Below are positions 25,772-36,249 of a DNA stretch of 64,000 nt, piece by piece. Origin of the DNA: Ralstonia pickettii (GTDB lineage: Bacteria; Pseudomonadota; Gammaproteobacteria; Burkholderiales; Burkholderiaceae); assembly GCF_000607165.1 (NCBI RefSeq), contig NZ_JFZG01000004.1, positions 470,776 through 534,775 of the forward strand. The letters are read 5' to 3'. The translations under genes and the position numbers were made by a program. Each line of letters opens with the position of its first letter. The stretch's first letter is position 1. The notes below the pieces were generated by a model, which was given only the letters and a program-made list of their open reading frames with translations, made no database searches and was not told the origin of the DNA.

Positions 25772-26164
25772 ATGATCGAATTCAAATGGGACCACCTGCA
25801 ACTCTGCTCGGCCGATGCGGAGGCCACCGCCGCATGGTTCGCGCGCTGCCTGAACGCCGAAATCGTGCGACGCCCCGGCCGCGTCGACCTGCGGATCGGC
25901 GCCGTCAACCTATTCATCACCGCCCAGCCGGACGCGCGTTCGGCGACCGTGACGGAGGGGCGCCGCGTGCAAGGGATCGACCACTTTGGCGTGCTGGTCG
26001 ATGACTTGGATGCCGCCTACGCGCATCTGGTCGCGCACGACGCAGAGATCGTCCAGCCCATCACGCGGATCCGCGCCGGTGTGCGCGGCTGTTTCGTACG
26101 CGCGCCAGGCGACATCCTCGTCGAGGTGCTTGAGCGGCGCGCAGCAGAAATGACATTCAACTGA
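25772..26164 (+). CDS. VOC (glyoxalase/dioxygenase fold) protein
   Basis: A 130-residue single VOC domain: IEFKWDHLQLCSADAEATAAW with His8, the mid segment GIDHFGVLVDDLDAAYAHLV with a second histidine, and DILVEVLER with the C-terminal glutamate, which together suit the metal-site pattern of this fold. Members include glyoxalases, epimerases and small dioxygenases; which applies here is open. It stands between the MFS importer and the HTH-citrate synthase, 58 and 60 bp away, as part of one operon. Confidence 0.8.
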   Translation: MIEFKWDHLQLCSADAEATAAWFARCLNAEIVRRPGRVDLRIGAVNLFITAQPDARSATVTEGRRVQGIDHFGVLVDDLDAAYAHLVAHDAEIVQPITRIRAGVRGCFVRAPGDILVEVLERRAAEMTFN

Positions 26165-26224
26165 ACCCGGTCTATAGTCGGCGCAAGCGGCCAGACACAG
26201 GCCGCATCGTCATCACGACTCCCC

Positions 26225-27472
26225 ATGCAGAACTGGATCACCCTGACGGAAGCGGCGCGGCGGCTCGGCGTGCGGGCGCAGACCGTCTACGCGTATGCGA
26301 GCCGCGGCAGTATCGCCGTGATGCAGGACCCCAACGATCCACGCAAGAGTCTGTATCGCGCGGAGGACGTGGTCACGCTGTGCCGCAAGAAACAGGTCGG
26401 CCGCAAGCGTGCGGCGCTGGCAGCCAGCACGATCTTTGGCGCCGAGCCGTGCATCTACAGCGGCATCACCACGTTCTCCAAGGGCCGCGCCTGGTATCGG
26501 GGCCGCGACAGCATTCAGCTCGCGGATACCGCCACGCTCGAGGAAACGGCTACTCTGCTCTGGCAGGCCACCACGCCCGTGTCGTTCGACGCGCCCGCGA
26601 TCGCGCTGCCATCCGGCGAGCGCGATCGGCAATGCGCGTTCTCGGTACTCGCGATGCTGGCCGCGCACGGCCATTCGACGCTCGGCCGGCTCGACAGCGC
26701 GCTGCACATCGAAGCGGGGCAACTCGTCGCGATCGTGTCGCGCGCGTTCGGCGCGCATGGCGATGTCGGCGCAAGTCCACTCCGGACCCATCAGCGGCTC
26801 GCAGCCGGCTGGGGCCTCGACAGCGATGGCGCGGATCTGCTGCGCCGGGCGATGGTGCTGGTTGCGGATCACGAGATCACGAGTTCGGCATTCGCCGCGC
26901 GCATCACCGCGTCGACCGGCGCATCGCTCGCGGGCTGCCTGCTGACGGGGCTCGCAACGTTGTCGGGCCCGCTGCACGGCGACGCGTCAGGGCGCGTGCG
27001 TGCGGTATTCGACGACGTGCAGAGATTGGGCGCCGAGCACGTGGTCGATCACTACCTGAAGTCAGCGATCCCGATTCCCGGCTTCGGCCATCATCTTTAC
27101 CCCGATGGCGATCCGCGCGCGGCCGCGTTGCTCGCGCGGCTCCATCCGCCGGCGGAACTGGCGCATTTCGTCGACAAGGTTACGGAGCTCACCGGCCAGC
27201 GGCCAACCATCGATGTCGCGTTCGCGATGCTGTCGGTGCAGCTTCAGTTGCCGCGCGATGCGGCGTTCGGCTTGTTCTCGATCGCGCGCAGCGTCGGGCT
27301 GCTCGCGCACTGCATCGAGCAACTGCGCGTGGGCAAGGTGATTCGGCCGCGCAGCCGCTACACGGGGCCGGCGCTAGACGAGCGGCATCTGCGCCCCGAC
27401 ACTGAGGACGAAGGCAAATTGCCGAAAGCCGGTGTGATCGAGAAGAATCGGGTGTTCAAGATAGTGGAGTAA
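26225..27472 (+). CDS. Helix-turn-helix/citrate synthase fusion protein
   Basis: A 415-residue two-domain protein. Residues 1-55 form a MerR/excisionase-type helix-turn-helix (WITLTEAARRLGVRAQTVYAYASRG, then SLYRAEDV). Residues 75-415 are a citrate synthase domain with every catalytic residue: His251 in SGPLHGD, His289 in GFGHHLY, Asp330 in PTIDVAF, plus VADHEITSS and IRPRSRYTGP. It should therefore condense an acyl-CoA with a keto acid, and may also bind DNA. Such fusions are known as domain architectures but their role is undefined to my knowledge. It is the last gene of the block, 275 bp from the end of guaA. Confidence 0.88.
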   Translation: MQNWITLTEAARRLGVRAQTVYAYASRGSIAVMQDPNDPRKSLYRAEDVVTLCRKKQVGRKRAALAASTIFGAEPCIYSGITTFSKGRAWYRGRDSIQLADTATLEETATLLWQATTPVSFDAPAIALPSGERDRQCAFSVLAMLAAHGHSTLGRLDSALHIEAGQLVAIVSRAFGAHGDVGASPLRTHQRLAAGWGLDSDGADLLRRAMVLVADHEITSSAFAARITASTGASLAGCLLTGLATLSGPLHGDASGRVRAVFDDVQRLGAEHVVDHYLKSAIPIPGFGHHLYPDGDPRAAALLARLHPPAELAHFVDKVTELTGQRPTIDVAFAMLSVQLQLPRDAAFGLFSIARSVGLLAHCIEQLRVGKVIRPRSRYTGPALDERHLRPDTEDEGKLPKAGVIEKNRVFKIVE

Positions 27473-27747
27473 GGCTACCGGGCTCCGCTCGGTCGCCACG
27501 TGGTGCCCTCACGTCGCCTTGCGGCCCCATTTGAAGTAGGGCGTCGAACGCGAACGATGGACACAACCACATCTGTCGGAAACCTTGTACAAAGCCATGC
27601 GGGGCTTAAGGTTGCCAAGCGCAAATTCGCACATTGCGTGAGATTGGGTGAAAGCGGTTGAGGCATCATGAGATGCCTCATCCCTTGTCACACTTGAGTT
27701 TCTTGCGATTTTTGTCGCTGCATAAAACGGGGTGAGACGATGCTAGA
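27473..27747. other. Spacer between accessory block and guaA
   Basis: This 275-bp region has no convincing gene. It contains a perfect hairpin, TGAGGCATC-ATGA-GATGCCTCA (27659-27680), without a T tract. A short minus-strand frame here shows only a faint, unconvincing likeness to the end of a transposase, so a decayed element is possible but unproven. Confidence 0.5.
27659..27680. repeat. Perfect 9-bp inverted repeat with 4-nt loop
   Basis: TGAGGCATC and GATGCCTCA pair exactly around ATGA. It lies about 70 bp past the guaA stop (minus strand) and 190 bp past the citrate synthase stop (plus strand). No T run follows on either strand, so it may act as a processing or weak termination hairpin. 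Confidence 0.6.
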
Positions 27748-29367
27748 TCACTCCCACTCAATCGTCGCAGGCGGCTTGCCCGACACGTCATACACGACCC
27801 GGCTCAAACCACGCACCTCATTGATGATGCGGTTCGACACGCGGCCCAACAGCGTGTACGGCAGATGTGCCCAGTGGGCGGTCATGAAGTCGGTGGTCTG
27901 CACAGCACGCAGCGCCGTCACGTAGTCGTACGTGCGACCATCGCCCATCACGCCGACGGACTTGATCGGGAGGAACACCGCAAACGCCTGGCTCGTCAGG
28001 TCGTACCAGCTCTTGCCGACATCGCCTTCACCGCACACGCCGGCGGCCACGTCCTGCGCCGTGGCCTTGGTGCCGCGCAGCTCTTCGATGAAGATGGCAT
28101 CGGCACGGCGCAGCAGCTCTGCGTATTCACGCTTGACCTCGCCCAGAATGCGCACGCCCAGACCCGGCCCCGGGAACGGATGGCGATACACCATCTCGTG
28201 CGGCAGGCCCAGCGCCACGCCCAGCTCGCGCACTTCGTCCTTGAACAGATCGCGCAGCGGCTCGAGCAGCTTCAGCCCCAGCGTTTCCGGCAGGCCACCC
28301 ACGTTGTGGTGGCTCTTGATCGTCGTTGCCTTCTTGGTCTTGGTGCCGCCTGATTCCACCACGTCCGGGTAGATCGTGCCCTGCGCCAGCCACTTGGCGT
28401 TGCTGAGCTTCTTCGCTTCGGCCTGGAACACTTCCACAAACTCGCGGCCGATGATCTTGCGCTTGGCTTCCGGGTCCGTCACGCCGGCAAGGTGGCCGAG
28501 GAACTGCTCGGAGGCATCCACGTGCACGACCTTGGCATGCAGACGGCCAGCGAACATGTCCATCACCATCTTGCCTTCGTCCAGGCGCAGCAGGCCGTGG
28601 TCGACAAACACGCAGGTGAGTTGGTCGCCAATCGCACGGTGGATCAGCGCCGCTGCCACCGACGAATCAACACCGCCCGACAGGCCGAGGATCACCTCCT
28701 CATCGCCCACCTGCTCGCGGATGGCCTTGACGGCTTCGTCGATGTGGTCGCGCATGACCCAGTCGGGCTTGGCACCGGCAATTTCCAGAACAAAGCGCTC
28801 GAGCATCGCGCGGCCTTGCACGGTATGCGTAACTTCTGGGTGGAACTGCACGGCGTAATAGCCACGTGCCTCATCGGCCATGCCGGCGACCGGGCAGCTC
28901 GGCGTCGAGGCCAGCAGCTTGAAGCCGGGCGGCAGTTCCGTAACCTTGTCGCCATGGCTCATCCATACCTTGAGCATGCCGTGACCTTCCGGCGTGGCGA
29001 AGTCCTGGATGTCCTTGAGCAGACGGGTGTGACCATGCGCACGCACTTCGGCGTAACCGAATTCGCGGTGGTCACTCCACTCCACCTTGCCGCCCAGCTG
29101 CACGGCCATGGTCTGCATGCCGTAGCAGATGCCGAGCACCGGCACGCCCAGGTCCCACACGGCCTGCGGTGCGCGCAGCTGATGGTCTTCGTACGTGCTG
29201 GCGTGGCTGCCGGACAGGATGATCGCCTTGGGCGCGAACTCGCGCACGAAGGCGTCGGACACGTCGTTCGGGTGGATCTCGCAGTAGACGTGTGCTTCAC
29301 GCACGCGCCGCGCAATCAGTTGCGTGACCTGCGAGCCGAAATCAAGGATGAGGACTTTGTCGTGCAT
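27748..29367 (-). CDS. guaA: GMP synthase (glutamine-hydrolysing)
   Basis: A 539-residue GuaA. The glutaminase domain has LDFGSQ at 9-14, nucleophile Cys81 in GICYGMQ, and His176/Glu178 in QFHPEV. The ATP-pyrophosphatase domain has the SGGVDSS loop starting at residue 230, then the C-terminal dimerisation part ending PPATIEWE. It turns XMP, glutamine and ATP into GMP in the cytoplasm. The start at 29367 ([11 protein letters not shown]) is the family start; the longer frame upstream belongs to the overlapping membrane-protein gene. It is co-transcribed with guaB through that small gene. Confidence 0.97.
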   Translation of the reverse strand: MHDKVLILDFGSQVTQLIARRVREAHVYCEIHPNDVSDAFVREFAPKAIILSGSHASTYEDHQLRAPQAVWDLGVPVLGICYGMQTMAVQLGGKVEWSDHREFGYAEVRAHGHTRLLKDIQDFATPEGHGMLKVWMSHGDKVTELPPGFKLLASTPSCPVAGMADEARGYYAVQFHPEVTHTVQGRAMLERFVLEIAGAKPDWVMRDHIDEAVKAIREQVGDEEVILGLSGGVDSSVAAALIHRAIGDQLTCVFVDHGLLRLDEGKMVMDMFAGRLHAKVVHVDASEQFLGHLAGVTDPEAKRKIIGREFVEVFQAEAKKLSNAKWLAQGTIYPDVVESGGTKTKKATTIKSHHNVGGLPETLGLKLLEPLRDLFKDEVRELGVALGLPHEMVYRHPFPGPGLGVRILGEVKREYAELLRRADAIFIEELRGTKATAQDVAAGVCGEGDVGKSWYDLTSQAFAVFLPIKSVGVMGDGRTYDYVTALRAVQTTDFMTAHWAHLPYTLLGRVSNRIINEVRGLSRVVYDVSGKPPATIEWE

Positions 29368-29923
29368 GTTGTGAAGGAATGGAATCGGCAATCGTGTCGA
29401 CTTCAGTGCCGGGGCCGTAGCCCGGAGGCGGCATGTAGCCAGGTTCTTTGCGCTGCGCCTTTTCTGCGCGTTCGCGTTCGCGCGCGGCCGCGGCGTCTTC
29501 GCGGGCTTTCTGGGCGCGCACGCGCTCATTGGTGCGTACGCGGCGCGAGGCGGGAATCTGCACGGCGGAAAACGCCGCCAGCACCGCGGCAAACGTCGGC
29601 AGCCAGATGCGGCCAGCGCCATCCACCGGCAGGTGGAAGAACAGCAGCCAGGCAATCACCAGCACGGCGACAGCCAGGTTCACATGACCGACCACCTGCG
29701 CAACGGCGGTGGTCAGCTGCCCGTTGACGGTGGCGTGCCACAGCAGCCAGGCCACACCAATCAGCGTGACGCCGAGCAACTGACCGTACATCGCCGGCTC
29801 AGGCTGCGGTAATTGCAGCGCGCCGAAGATGGACGTCAAGGGTGAAGCGAGCAGGACGAGACCGACGCACAGCGCGACAGCCGCATCCAGAAACAGAACG
29901 AGTCGCAAAAGCGCTTTCATCAT
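29342..29923 (-). CDS. Small membrane protein between guaB and guaA
   Basis: A 193-residue protein with four hydrophobic segments ([68 protein letters not shown]). These are followed by a highly charged alanine/arginine/glutamate coiled-coil-like stretch and a proline/glycine-rich tail ([12 protein letters not shown]). No known family is recognised. Its last 26 bases overlap the guaA start, so guaA translation is likely coupled to it. The two adjacent ATGs at 29923 and 29920 are both usable. A role in purine metabolism is not implied by the sequence itself. Confidence 0.75.
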   Translation of the reverse strand: MMKALLRLVLFLDAAVALCVGLVLLASPLTSIFGALQLPQPEPAMYGQLLGVTLIGVAWLLWHATVNGQLTTAVAQVVGHVNLAVAVLVIAWLLFFHLPVDGAGRIWLPTFAAVLAAFSAVQIPASRRVRTNERVRAQKAREDAAAARERERAEKAQRKEPGYMPPPGYGPGTEVDTIADSIPSQHARQSPHP

Positions 29924-30043
29924 CGTCTCCAGTTGCGGGCGGCCGCCCGTGCTTCGGCCACCGGTTGAATCGGCCGGAGCGCCCGCGCGCCCCGGCGGCA
30001 GTACTGCTTGCCTTCTATCTTGTTTGCGATGATCGACAAGCGA

Positions 30044-31573
<1,530 letters not shown>

Positions 31574-31661
31574 CTATGCTCGATAAATTTTTCTTCGCGC
31601 CCGTGCCTATTGCGCCCTGCGCCGCCAGCGGCCGCGCAGAGTTAGCCTCGCGAGTGTTCGA

Positions 31662-32606
31662 ATGGGAATTGGCGTACTGTGCGCCCTGCTGGCCGGGGCG
31701 ATGTGGGGCATGGTCTTTATTGCACCCCGCGCGCTGCCCGCGTTTTCACCGTGGGAACTGACCCTTGGCCGCTACCTCGCCTACGGCGTCATCGCAGCCA
31801 TCACCGCTGCCCCGATCCTTCCCCGCATTGCCCGCAAGATTACCCGCGCCGATTGCCTGGCGCTGTTCAGGCAGTCCTGCAGCGGCAACCTTGTTTACTT
31901 CGTTTTCGTGGCCTTTGGCGTGCAACTGGCTGGCGTTGCACCCACCTCGCTTATCGTCGGCATCCTGCCCATTACCGTGACCATGCTTGGCCGGCGCGAT
32001 CATGGGGCCGTGCCGCTCTCCCGCCTGATCTGGCCGCTATTGGTTGTCGCTGCCGGCATCGTCTGCATCAACGTCGACCTGTTCGGCCATGAAGCGACGA
32101 CGATGGCCGCCAACGCCCGGCCTGCCTGGCAACGCATTGCCGGCATCGCTTGTGCGGTGGGCGCGCTTTGCAGCTGGACCTGGTACGCCGTGGACAATGC
32201 CCGCTACCTGCAGCGCAATCCGCATTTCTCCAGCAACGAATGGTCTGCGTTGTACGGCATTTCCAGCGGCATTCTGTCGGCCGCTTTGACCTTGGCGGCC
32301 CTGCTCGCGGTCGGTACAAGCTGGATGAATGCCGGCGGACGTGCCTGGGGCACGTTCTGGGTGGTCAATGCTGCCGTGGCACTCGGCGCGTCGCTGATCG
32401 GCAACAACTTATGGAACATCGCCTCCCGACGACTGCCGCTCACACTGTCGGGCCAGATGATCGCGTTCGAGACCCTGTTCGCGCTGGCATATGGCTTCGT
32501 GTACGACGACCGCTGGCCGCGTCCGCTTGAGATGGCCGCAATCGCCTTGCTGATTGCGGGTGTCGGCTGGTCGGTGCGCTTGCACGCCAACAACAAGTCT
32601 GCATAA
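31662..32606 (+). CDS. EamA/DMT-superfamily transporter
   Basis: A 314-residue membrane protein with about ten hydrophobic segments in two repeats, as in EamA drug/metabolite transporters. The first repeat opens VLCALLAGAMWGMVFIAPRAL and the second covers LCSWTWYAVDNARYLQ to GQMIAFETLFALAYGFVYDD. It probably exports small molecules such as amino acids or related metabolites; substrate unknown. It is divergent from guaB across 154 bp and is not obviously in an operon. Confidence 0.88.
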   Translation: MGIGVLCALLAGAMWGMVFIAPRALPAFSPWELTLGRYLAYGVIAAITAAPILPRIARKITRADCLALFRQSCSGNLVYFVFVAFGVQLAGVAPTSLIVGILPITVTMLGRRDHGAVPLSRLIWPLLVVAAGIVCINVDLFGHEATTMAANARPAWQRIAGIACAVGALCSWTWYAVDNARYLQRNPHFSSNEWSALYGISSGILSAALTLAALLAVGTSWMNAGGRAWGTFWVVNAAVALGASLIGNNLWNIASRRLPLTLSGQMIAFETLFALAYGFVYDDRWPRPLEMAAIALLIAGVGWSVRLHANNKSA

Positions 32607-32760
32607 ACTGGGCGCCTTGCCGGGGGGCGAGTCGACAGGCCAAGCCAGGCCGTCGGCCTAAATTGGCGAGTGGCGATCACGCCACCGGGCTCCCGTGCGC
32701 GTCCAGGGGCCGTCGTCGGGTCGGCCAGCGCGCCGTCGGCAGTCCACGAACGAGAACTCC

Positions 32761-33300
32761 ATGAAACGACTGCACGTCCTGTTGCCTGCCACCGCTGCCC
32801 TGATCGCCCTCGCTTGTCCGGTTGCCCAGGCGCAATGGGCCTGGCAATGGCGCGATGACAAGGGCCACATGGTCTACAGCGATGCCGCACCGCCGCCGTC
32901 GGTGCCAACCAACCGCATCATCCGCAATCCGAACAGCCGCACGGCAACGGCCTATGAAGCGCTGTCCGCGCCGGCCTCGGGCGTCAAAGCGGCGGACCCT
33001 AACGCGGCAGCCAGACCCAGCCAGCCAGCCTCGGGCGTGGCCGCATCGAACCCCGACGAAGAACTGCGCAAGCGCCTGGCCGATCGCGCCAAAAAGGAAC
33101 AGGACGAAGCCAGGCAGGCAGACGCTGCCCAGCGCAAGCAAGCCGAATGCGCACGCCTGCGCAACGAAACCACGTATATGCAAGACGGCCGCCGCGTCGG
33201 CTCGGTGCAGGCCGACGGCTCGATCGCCTATATGGATGACAACCAGCGCGCCGCAGCCGTCCAGCGCAACCAGGCTGCCCTGAGCGCCAACTGCAACTGA
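32761..33300 (+). CDS. DUF4124 domain secreted protein
   Basis: A 179-residue exported protein. It has a signal peptide (MKRLHVLLPATAALIALAC, cleavage near VAQA-QWAW), then a DUF4124 domain with WQWRDDKGHMVYSDAAPP. The rest is an alanine/lysine/glutamate-rich helical stretch (EELRKRLADRAKKEQDEARQ) ending in MQDGRRVGSVQADGSIAYMD. DUF4124 proteins are periplasmic or envelope-associated with no defined activity. It stands alone, 154 bp after the EamA gene and convergent with rnfH. Confidence 0.85.
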   Translation: MKRLHVLLPATAALIALACPVAQAQWAWQWRDDKGHMVYSDAAPPPSVPTNRIIRNPNSRTATAYEALSAPASGVKAADPNAAARPSQPASGVAASNPDEELRKRLADRAKKEQDEARQADAAQRKQAECARLRNETTYMQDGRRVGSVQADGSIAYMDDNQRAAAVQRNQAALSANCN

Positions 33301-33307
33301 TTTGTCG

Positions 33308-33673
33308 TTATTCGAGGACGTCGTCTTTGGGCGGCGCCTCGTTGCGCAGCCACTTCAGCCCTTCGCGCGTGCCGGTGGCCCGCACCTTCAGCACGCGCCG
33401 CCGGCGTGCAGTTTTTGGATCGGCGATCAGCGGACCCAGAATTTCCACCCGGTCTCGCGCGTGCAACGGTGCATCGGGCGTCTTGCGCTTGCCGTAAATG
33501 CCCAGGCGGCAGGTATCGATGGTCAATTCCAGGCCATTCAGCACGCCAGAGGCACGCACCGCGTCGGCCACCGTCGCTCGCTCCGGTACTTGGACGATGA
33601 CAAGCCGCGGCGGCGTAACCGTCGCCAGGCAGACCATCACGTCGATCACGGTGCTGGAATCAGGATTCGCCAT
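33308..33673 (-). CDS. rnfH: RnfH-family ubiquitin-like protein
   Basis: A 121-residue UPF0125/RnfH protein: VMVCLATVTPPRLVIVQVPE, ATVADAVRASGV, CRLGIYGKRKTPDAPLHARDRVEILGPL and a basic tail KTARRRRVLK. The beta-grasp fold resembles ubiquitin and ThiS but lacks a terminal Gly-Gly. It is the standard partner of ratA; the two overlap by 14 bp. The molecular role is not established. The start at 33673 is chosen because upstream residues are part of ratA. Confidence 0.88.
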   Translation of the reverse strand: MANPDSSTVIDVMVCLATVTPPRLVIVQVPERATVADAVRASGVLNGLELTIDTCRLGIYGKRKTPDAPLHARDRVEILGPLIADPKTARRRRVLKVRATGTREGLKWLRNEAPPKDDVLE

Positions 33674-34097
33674 ACACCGTCTCAGCGCGTTTGACGAACG
33701 AATCGACGAAGGTGTTGGCAATCATGCTGAACACCGGGCCGATCAGTTTTTCCAGAATCACGTTGGAAAACTCGTAATGCAGGTGGAAGTTGATCTTGCA
33801 GGCGTCCGCGCGCAGCGGCGTGAAGATCCAGAAACCGGTAAACGACTTGAAAGGCCCGTCAGCGAACGTCATATCAATGCGGGTGGGCCGCGTTTGCACG
33901 TTACGCGTGCGAAAGAACTGGTGAATGCCCTTGAAGGCGATGTCCACACGCGCGTCGAGTGACGTTTCCGTCTGCTCGTAGATTTCAACGCCCCCGCACC
34001 ATGGCAGGAAGTTCGGATAGTCCTTGACGTCGGTGACCAGGTCGAACATCTGTTCGGCCGAGTAGCCAATTAACACGTTTTTTTCAACGTCTGCCAT
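33660..34097 (-). CDS. ratA: RatA/Coq10-like START-domain protein
   Basis: A 145-residue SRPBCC protein: KNVLIGYSAEQMFDLVTDVKD, YPNFLPWCGG, FTGFWIFTPL, INFHLHYEFSN and GPVFSMIANTFVDSFVKRAE. Family members include mitochondrial Coq10, which binds ubiquinone, and E. coli RatA, reported to hinder 70S ribosome formation. Lipid or quinone binding is the more general expectation. It is divergent from smpB and overlaps rnfH, the usual arrangement in proteobacteria. Confidence 0.9.
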   Translation of the reverse strand: MADVEKNVLIGYSAEQMFDLVTDVKDYPNFLPWCGGVEIYEQTETSLDARVDIAFKGIHQFFRTRNVQTRPTRIDMTFADGPFKSFTGFWIFTPLRADACKINFHLHYEFSNVILEKLIGPVFSMIANTFVDSFVKRAETVYGES

Positions 34098-34222
34098 GCG
34101 TCATCCGAAAGCTTTGCGTGCCGCGTCCCGGCTAGGATTGCGGCGGATTTGTTAAACTCGCCATTTTATCGCAGCGCATGCAGGGATCGTCACCCCAAGG
34201 CGCGCACCGCATATTCCAAAAT

Positions 34223-34669
34223 ATGACCATCGCCGACAACAAAAAGGCCTTTTTCGATTACTTCATCGAAGAGCGCTACGAAGCAGGCATGGCTCTTGAG
34301 GGCTGGGAGGTGAAAGCCATCCGGGCCAACCGTGCGCAGATCAAGGAAGGCTACGTCGTCATTCGCAACGCCGAGCTGTTCCTGATCGGGGCCCATATCA
34401 GCCCGCTGCAATCGGCCTCCACGCATGTCAATCCAGACCCCGTGCGCACCCGCAAGCTGCTGCTGCACGCCGAAGAGATCAAGAAGCTCATCGGCAAAGT
34501 GGAACAGCGCGGCTACACGCTCGTGCCGCTCAACCTGCACTACACGCGCGGCCGCGTGAAGTGCGAGATCGGCCTTGCCAAAGGCAAGAAGCAGTTCGAC
34601 AAGCGCGAAACCGAGAAAGACCGCGACTGGCAGCGCGAAAAAGCCCGCCTCATGCGCGAGAAGGCTTGA
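34223..34669 (+). CDS. smpB: SsrA-binding protein SmpB
   Basis: A 148-residue Smp[86 protein letters not shown] and the basic C-terminal tail that enters the ribosome. It carries tmRNA to stalled ribosomes for trans-translation. The start at 34223 ([10 protein letters not shown]) is the family start. The tmRNA gene itself is not visible here. Divergent ratA/smpB is conserved among relatives. Confidence 0.96.
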   Translation: MTIADNKKAFFDYFIEERYEAGMALEGWEVKAIRANRAQIKEGYVVIRNAELFLIGAHISPLQSASTHVNPDPVRTRKLLLHAEEIKKLIGKVEQRGYTLVPLNLHYTRGRVKCEIGLAKGKKQFDKRETEKDRDWQREKARLMREKA

Positions 34670-34692
34670 GCCCTCTCCCGCTCCGCCGAGCC

Positions 34693-35619
34693 TTACGCGC
34701 TCGGCCGCTGCTGCTTCACAATCGTCAACGCTGACGCAATCATCGTGCTCAGGTCACCCATGTTGCCCGGCACGATGAGCGTGTTGCCCTGCTTGGCCAG
34801 GTTACCGAATGCGCTCACATACTCTTCCGCCACCTTCAGGTTGACGGCATCGACACCGCCCTCGGTACGAATGGCCTGACCGATCTTCTGGATCGCCTGG
34901 GCGTTGGCTTCTGCCACCGCCAAAATCGCCGCTGCCTCGCCCTGCGCCTTGTTGATTGCGGCCTGCCTTTCCCCTTCTGATTTTTGGATGGCAGCCTCGC
35001 GCGCACCGGATGCCAGATTGATCTGCTCCTGGCGCTTGCCTTCGGATGCGGCGATCAGCGCACGCTTTTCACGCTCGGCCGTGATCTGCGCCTGCATGGC
35101 GTGCAGGATCTCCTTCGGCGGCGTCAGATCCTTGATCTCGTAGCGCAGCACCTTCACGCCCCAATTCGATGCGGCCTCATCCAGCGCATTGACCACGCTG
35201 TGGTTAATGAAGTCGCGCTCCTCAAACGTCTTGTCCAGTTCCAGCTTGCCGACGACCGAGCGCAGCGTCGTCTGCGCCAGCTGCGTGATGGCGATCACGA
35301 AATTGCTCGATCCATACGAAGCCCGCATCGGGTCGGTCACCTGGAAATACAGGATGCCGTCCACTTGCAGCTGCGTGTTGTCCTTGGTGATACAGATCTG
35401 GCTCGGTACGTCGAGCGGGATTTCCTTGAGCACGTGCTTGTAGGCCACGCGGTCAACAAAGGGCAGCACGATGTTGAGCCCCGGCGAGAGCGTTGCGTGA
35501 TACTTGCCCAGTCGCTCCAGAATCCAGGCGTGCTGTTGCGGCACGATCTTGATGCCTTGTGCGATGAGCACGATGGCGGCAAACAGGACGATGATCGCGA
35601 GAGTCCCCAGCTCGAACAT
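34693..35619 (-). CDS. qmcA: SPFH/Band-7 membrane protein (QmcA/stomatin-like)
   Basis: A 308-residue protein with one N-terminal hydrophobic segment (LAIIVLFAAIVLIAQ) and an SPFH domain: VPQQHAWILERLGKYHATL, PGLNIVLPFVDRVAYKH, KDNTQLQVDGILYFQV and IINHSVVNALDEAA-type segments. A long alanine/glutamate coiled coil (AAIQKSEGERQAAINKAQGE) follows, ending in VEEYVSAF-like sequence. It likely forms oligomers at the inner membrane and affects protease or lipid-domain organisation. It is paired with the NfeD gene 39 bp upstream, a common arrangement. Confidence 0.92.
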   Translation of the reverse strand: MFELGTLAIIVLFAAIVLIAQGIKIVPQQHAWILERLGKYHATLSPGLNIVLPFVDRVAYKHVLKEIPLDVPSQICITKDNTQLQVDGILYFQVTDPMRASYGSSNFVIAITQLAQTTLRSVVGKLELDKTFEERDFINHSVVNALDEAASNWGVKVLRYEIKDLTPPKEILHAMQAQITAEREKRALIAASEGKRQEQINLASGAREAAIQKSEGERQAAINKAQGEAAAILAVAEANAQAIQKIGQAIRTEGGVDAVNLKVAEEYVSAFGNLAKQGNTLIVPGNMGDLSTMIASALTIVKQQRPSA

Positions 35620-35658
35620 AGAACCTCCGTGGTTGGGCTTGTTGGTTGTTGTTGGTGG

Positions 35659-36084
35659 CTACCTGGGCGCGACGACAAGCACGTTGCCACGCACTTCGAC
35701 GATCCGGAATTCGCCAGCGGCGGCCGATGCGTGCGGTGCAAGTTCGACATCCCATGCGGCGCCGCGATATTGCACGCGCGCGCGGCGCTCGGGTGACCAA
35801 GCATCGACGCGCAACGTCTCGCCGATGTCCAGATTGACGTTGCGATTGCGCGCGGCATTCTCACGCGTGGTCCGCCCGTAGCGCGTGCGCCGCAACCCGA
35901 CGATGCCGAACACCGCCACGATGGCGGCCACGATGGCCTGCGCAGGAAACGTAAGGCCGATCAGCGCGGCAAGACCGCCAGCGACCAGGCCGATTGCCAC
36001 CATCAGCAGATAGAAGGTCCCCGTCATCAGCTCGCCGATGACGAGCAGCACGGCCAGAGAAAACCAGACGGTCTGAGCCGACAT
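35659..36084 (-). CDS. NfeD-family membrane protein
   Basis: A 141-residue protein with an N-terminal hydrophobic block of two or three segments (FSLAVLLVIGELMTGTFYLL, VAIGLVAGGLAALIGLTF, AIVAAIVAVFGIVGL) and a C-terminal OB-fold-like domain (GETLRVDAWSPERRARVQYRG, AWDVEL, VVEVRGN-type end). This is the short NfeD form that partners SPFH proteins. It is the first gene of the NfeD-QmcA pair. The ppsA terminator separates it from ppsA upstream. Confidence 0.88.
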   Translation of the reverse strand: MSAQTVWFSLAVLLVIGELMTGTFYLLMVAIGLVAGGLAALIGLTFPAQAIVAAIVAVFGIVGLRRTRYGRTTRENAARNRNVNLDIGETLRVDAWSPERRARVQYRGAAWDVELAPHASAAAGEFRIVEVRGNVLVVAPR

Positions 36085-36106
36085 ACTCCCTCTCCCGGAA
36101 TCCCAT

Positions 36107-36141
36107 AAAAAAACCCCCGCGACGCTGCACGTCTGCGGGGG
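36107..36141 (-). terminator. Rho-independent terminator of ppsA
   Basis: On the minus strand a GCCCCCGC/GCGGGGG-type stem (36114-36120 with 36135-36141) is followed by seven T residues. It lies about 110 bp after the ppsA stop and before nfeD, so ppsA is separate from the NfeD-QmcA pair. Confidence 0.88.
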
Positions 36142-36249
36142 CATGTCGCTCGGCCCCCGTCAGCGTTGGACGCTCTCGGGCACTTCGCGTTCTTGTTGGC
36201 GCGTACCCGTCAGGATACGCGCCTTGTCTTACGACGCTCTAGGCCGGAA

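Noticed and set aside
27475..27691. Minus-strand frame as a transposase remnant
   Set aside because: Only a faint similarity to an IS5-type C-terminus; no terminal repeats or target duplications seen.
22260..27747. Integrative island using the guaA 3' end as attachment site
   Set aside because: No integrase and no copy of the guaA end near 22.26 kb; the hotspot idea is kept only as a weak suggestion.
33660..34097. ratA-rnfH as a toxin-antitoxin pair
   Set aside because: RatA belongs to the lipid-binding START family and the pair is conserved core genome; the sequence gives no reason to call a toxin system.
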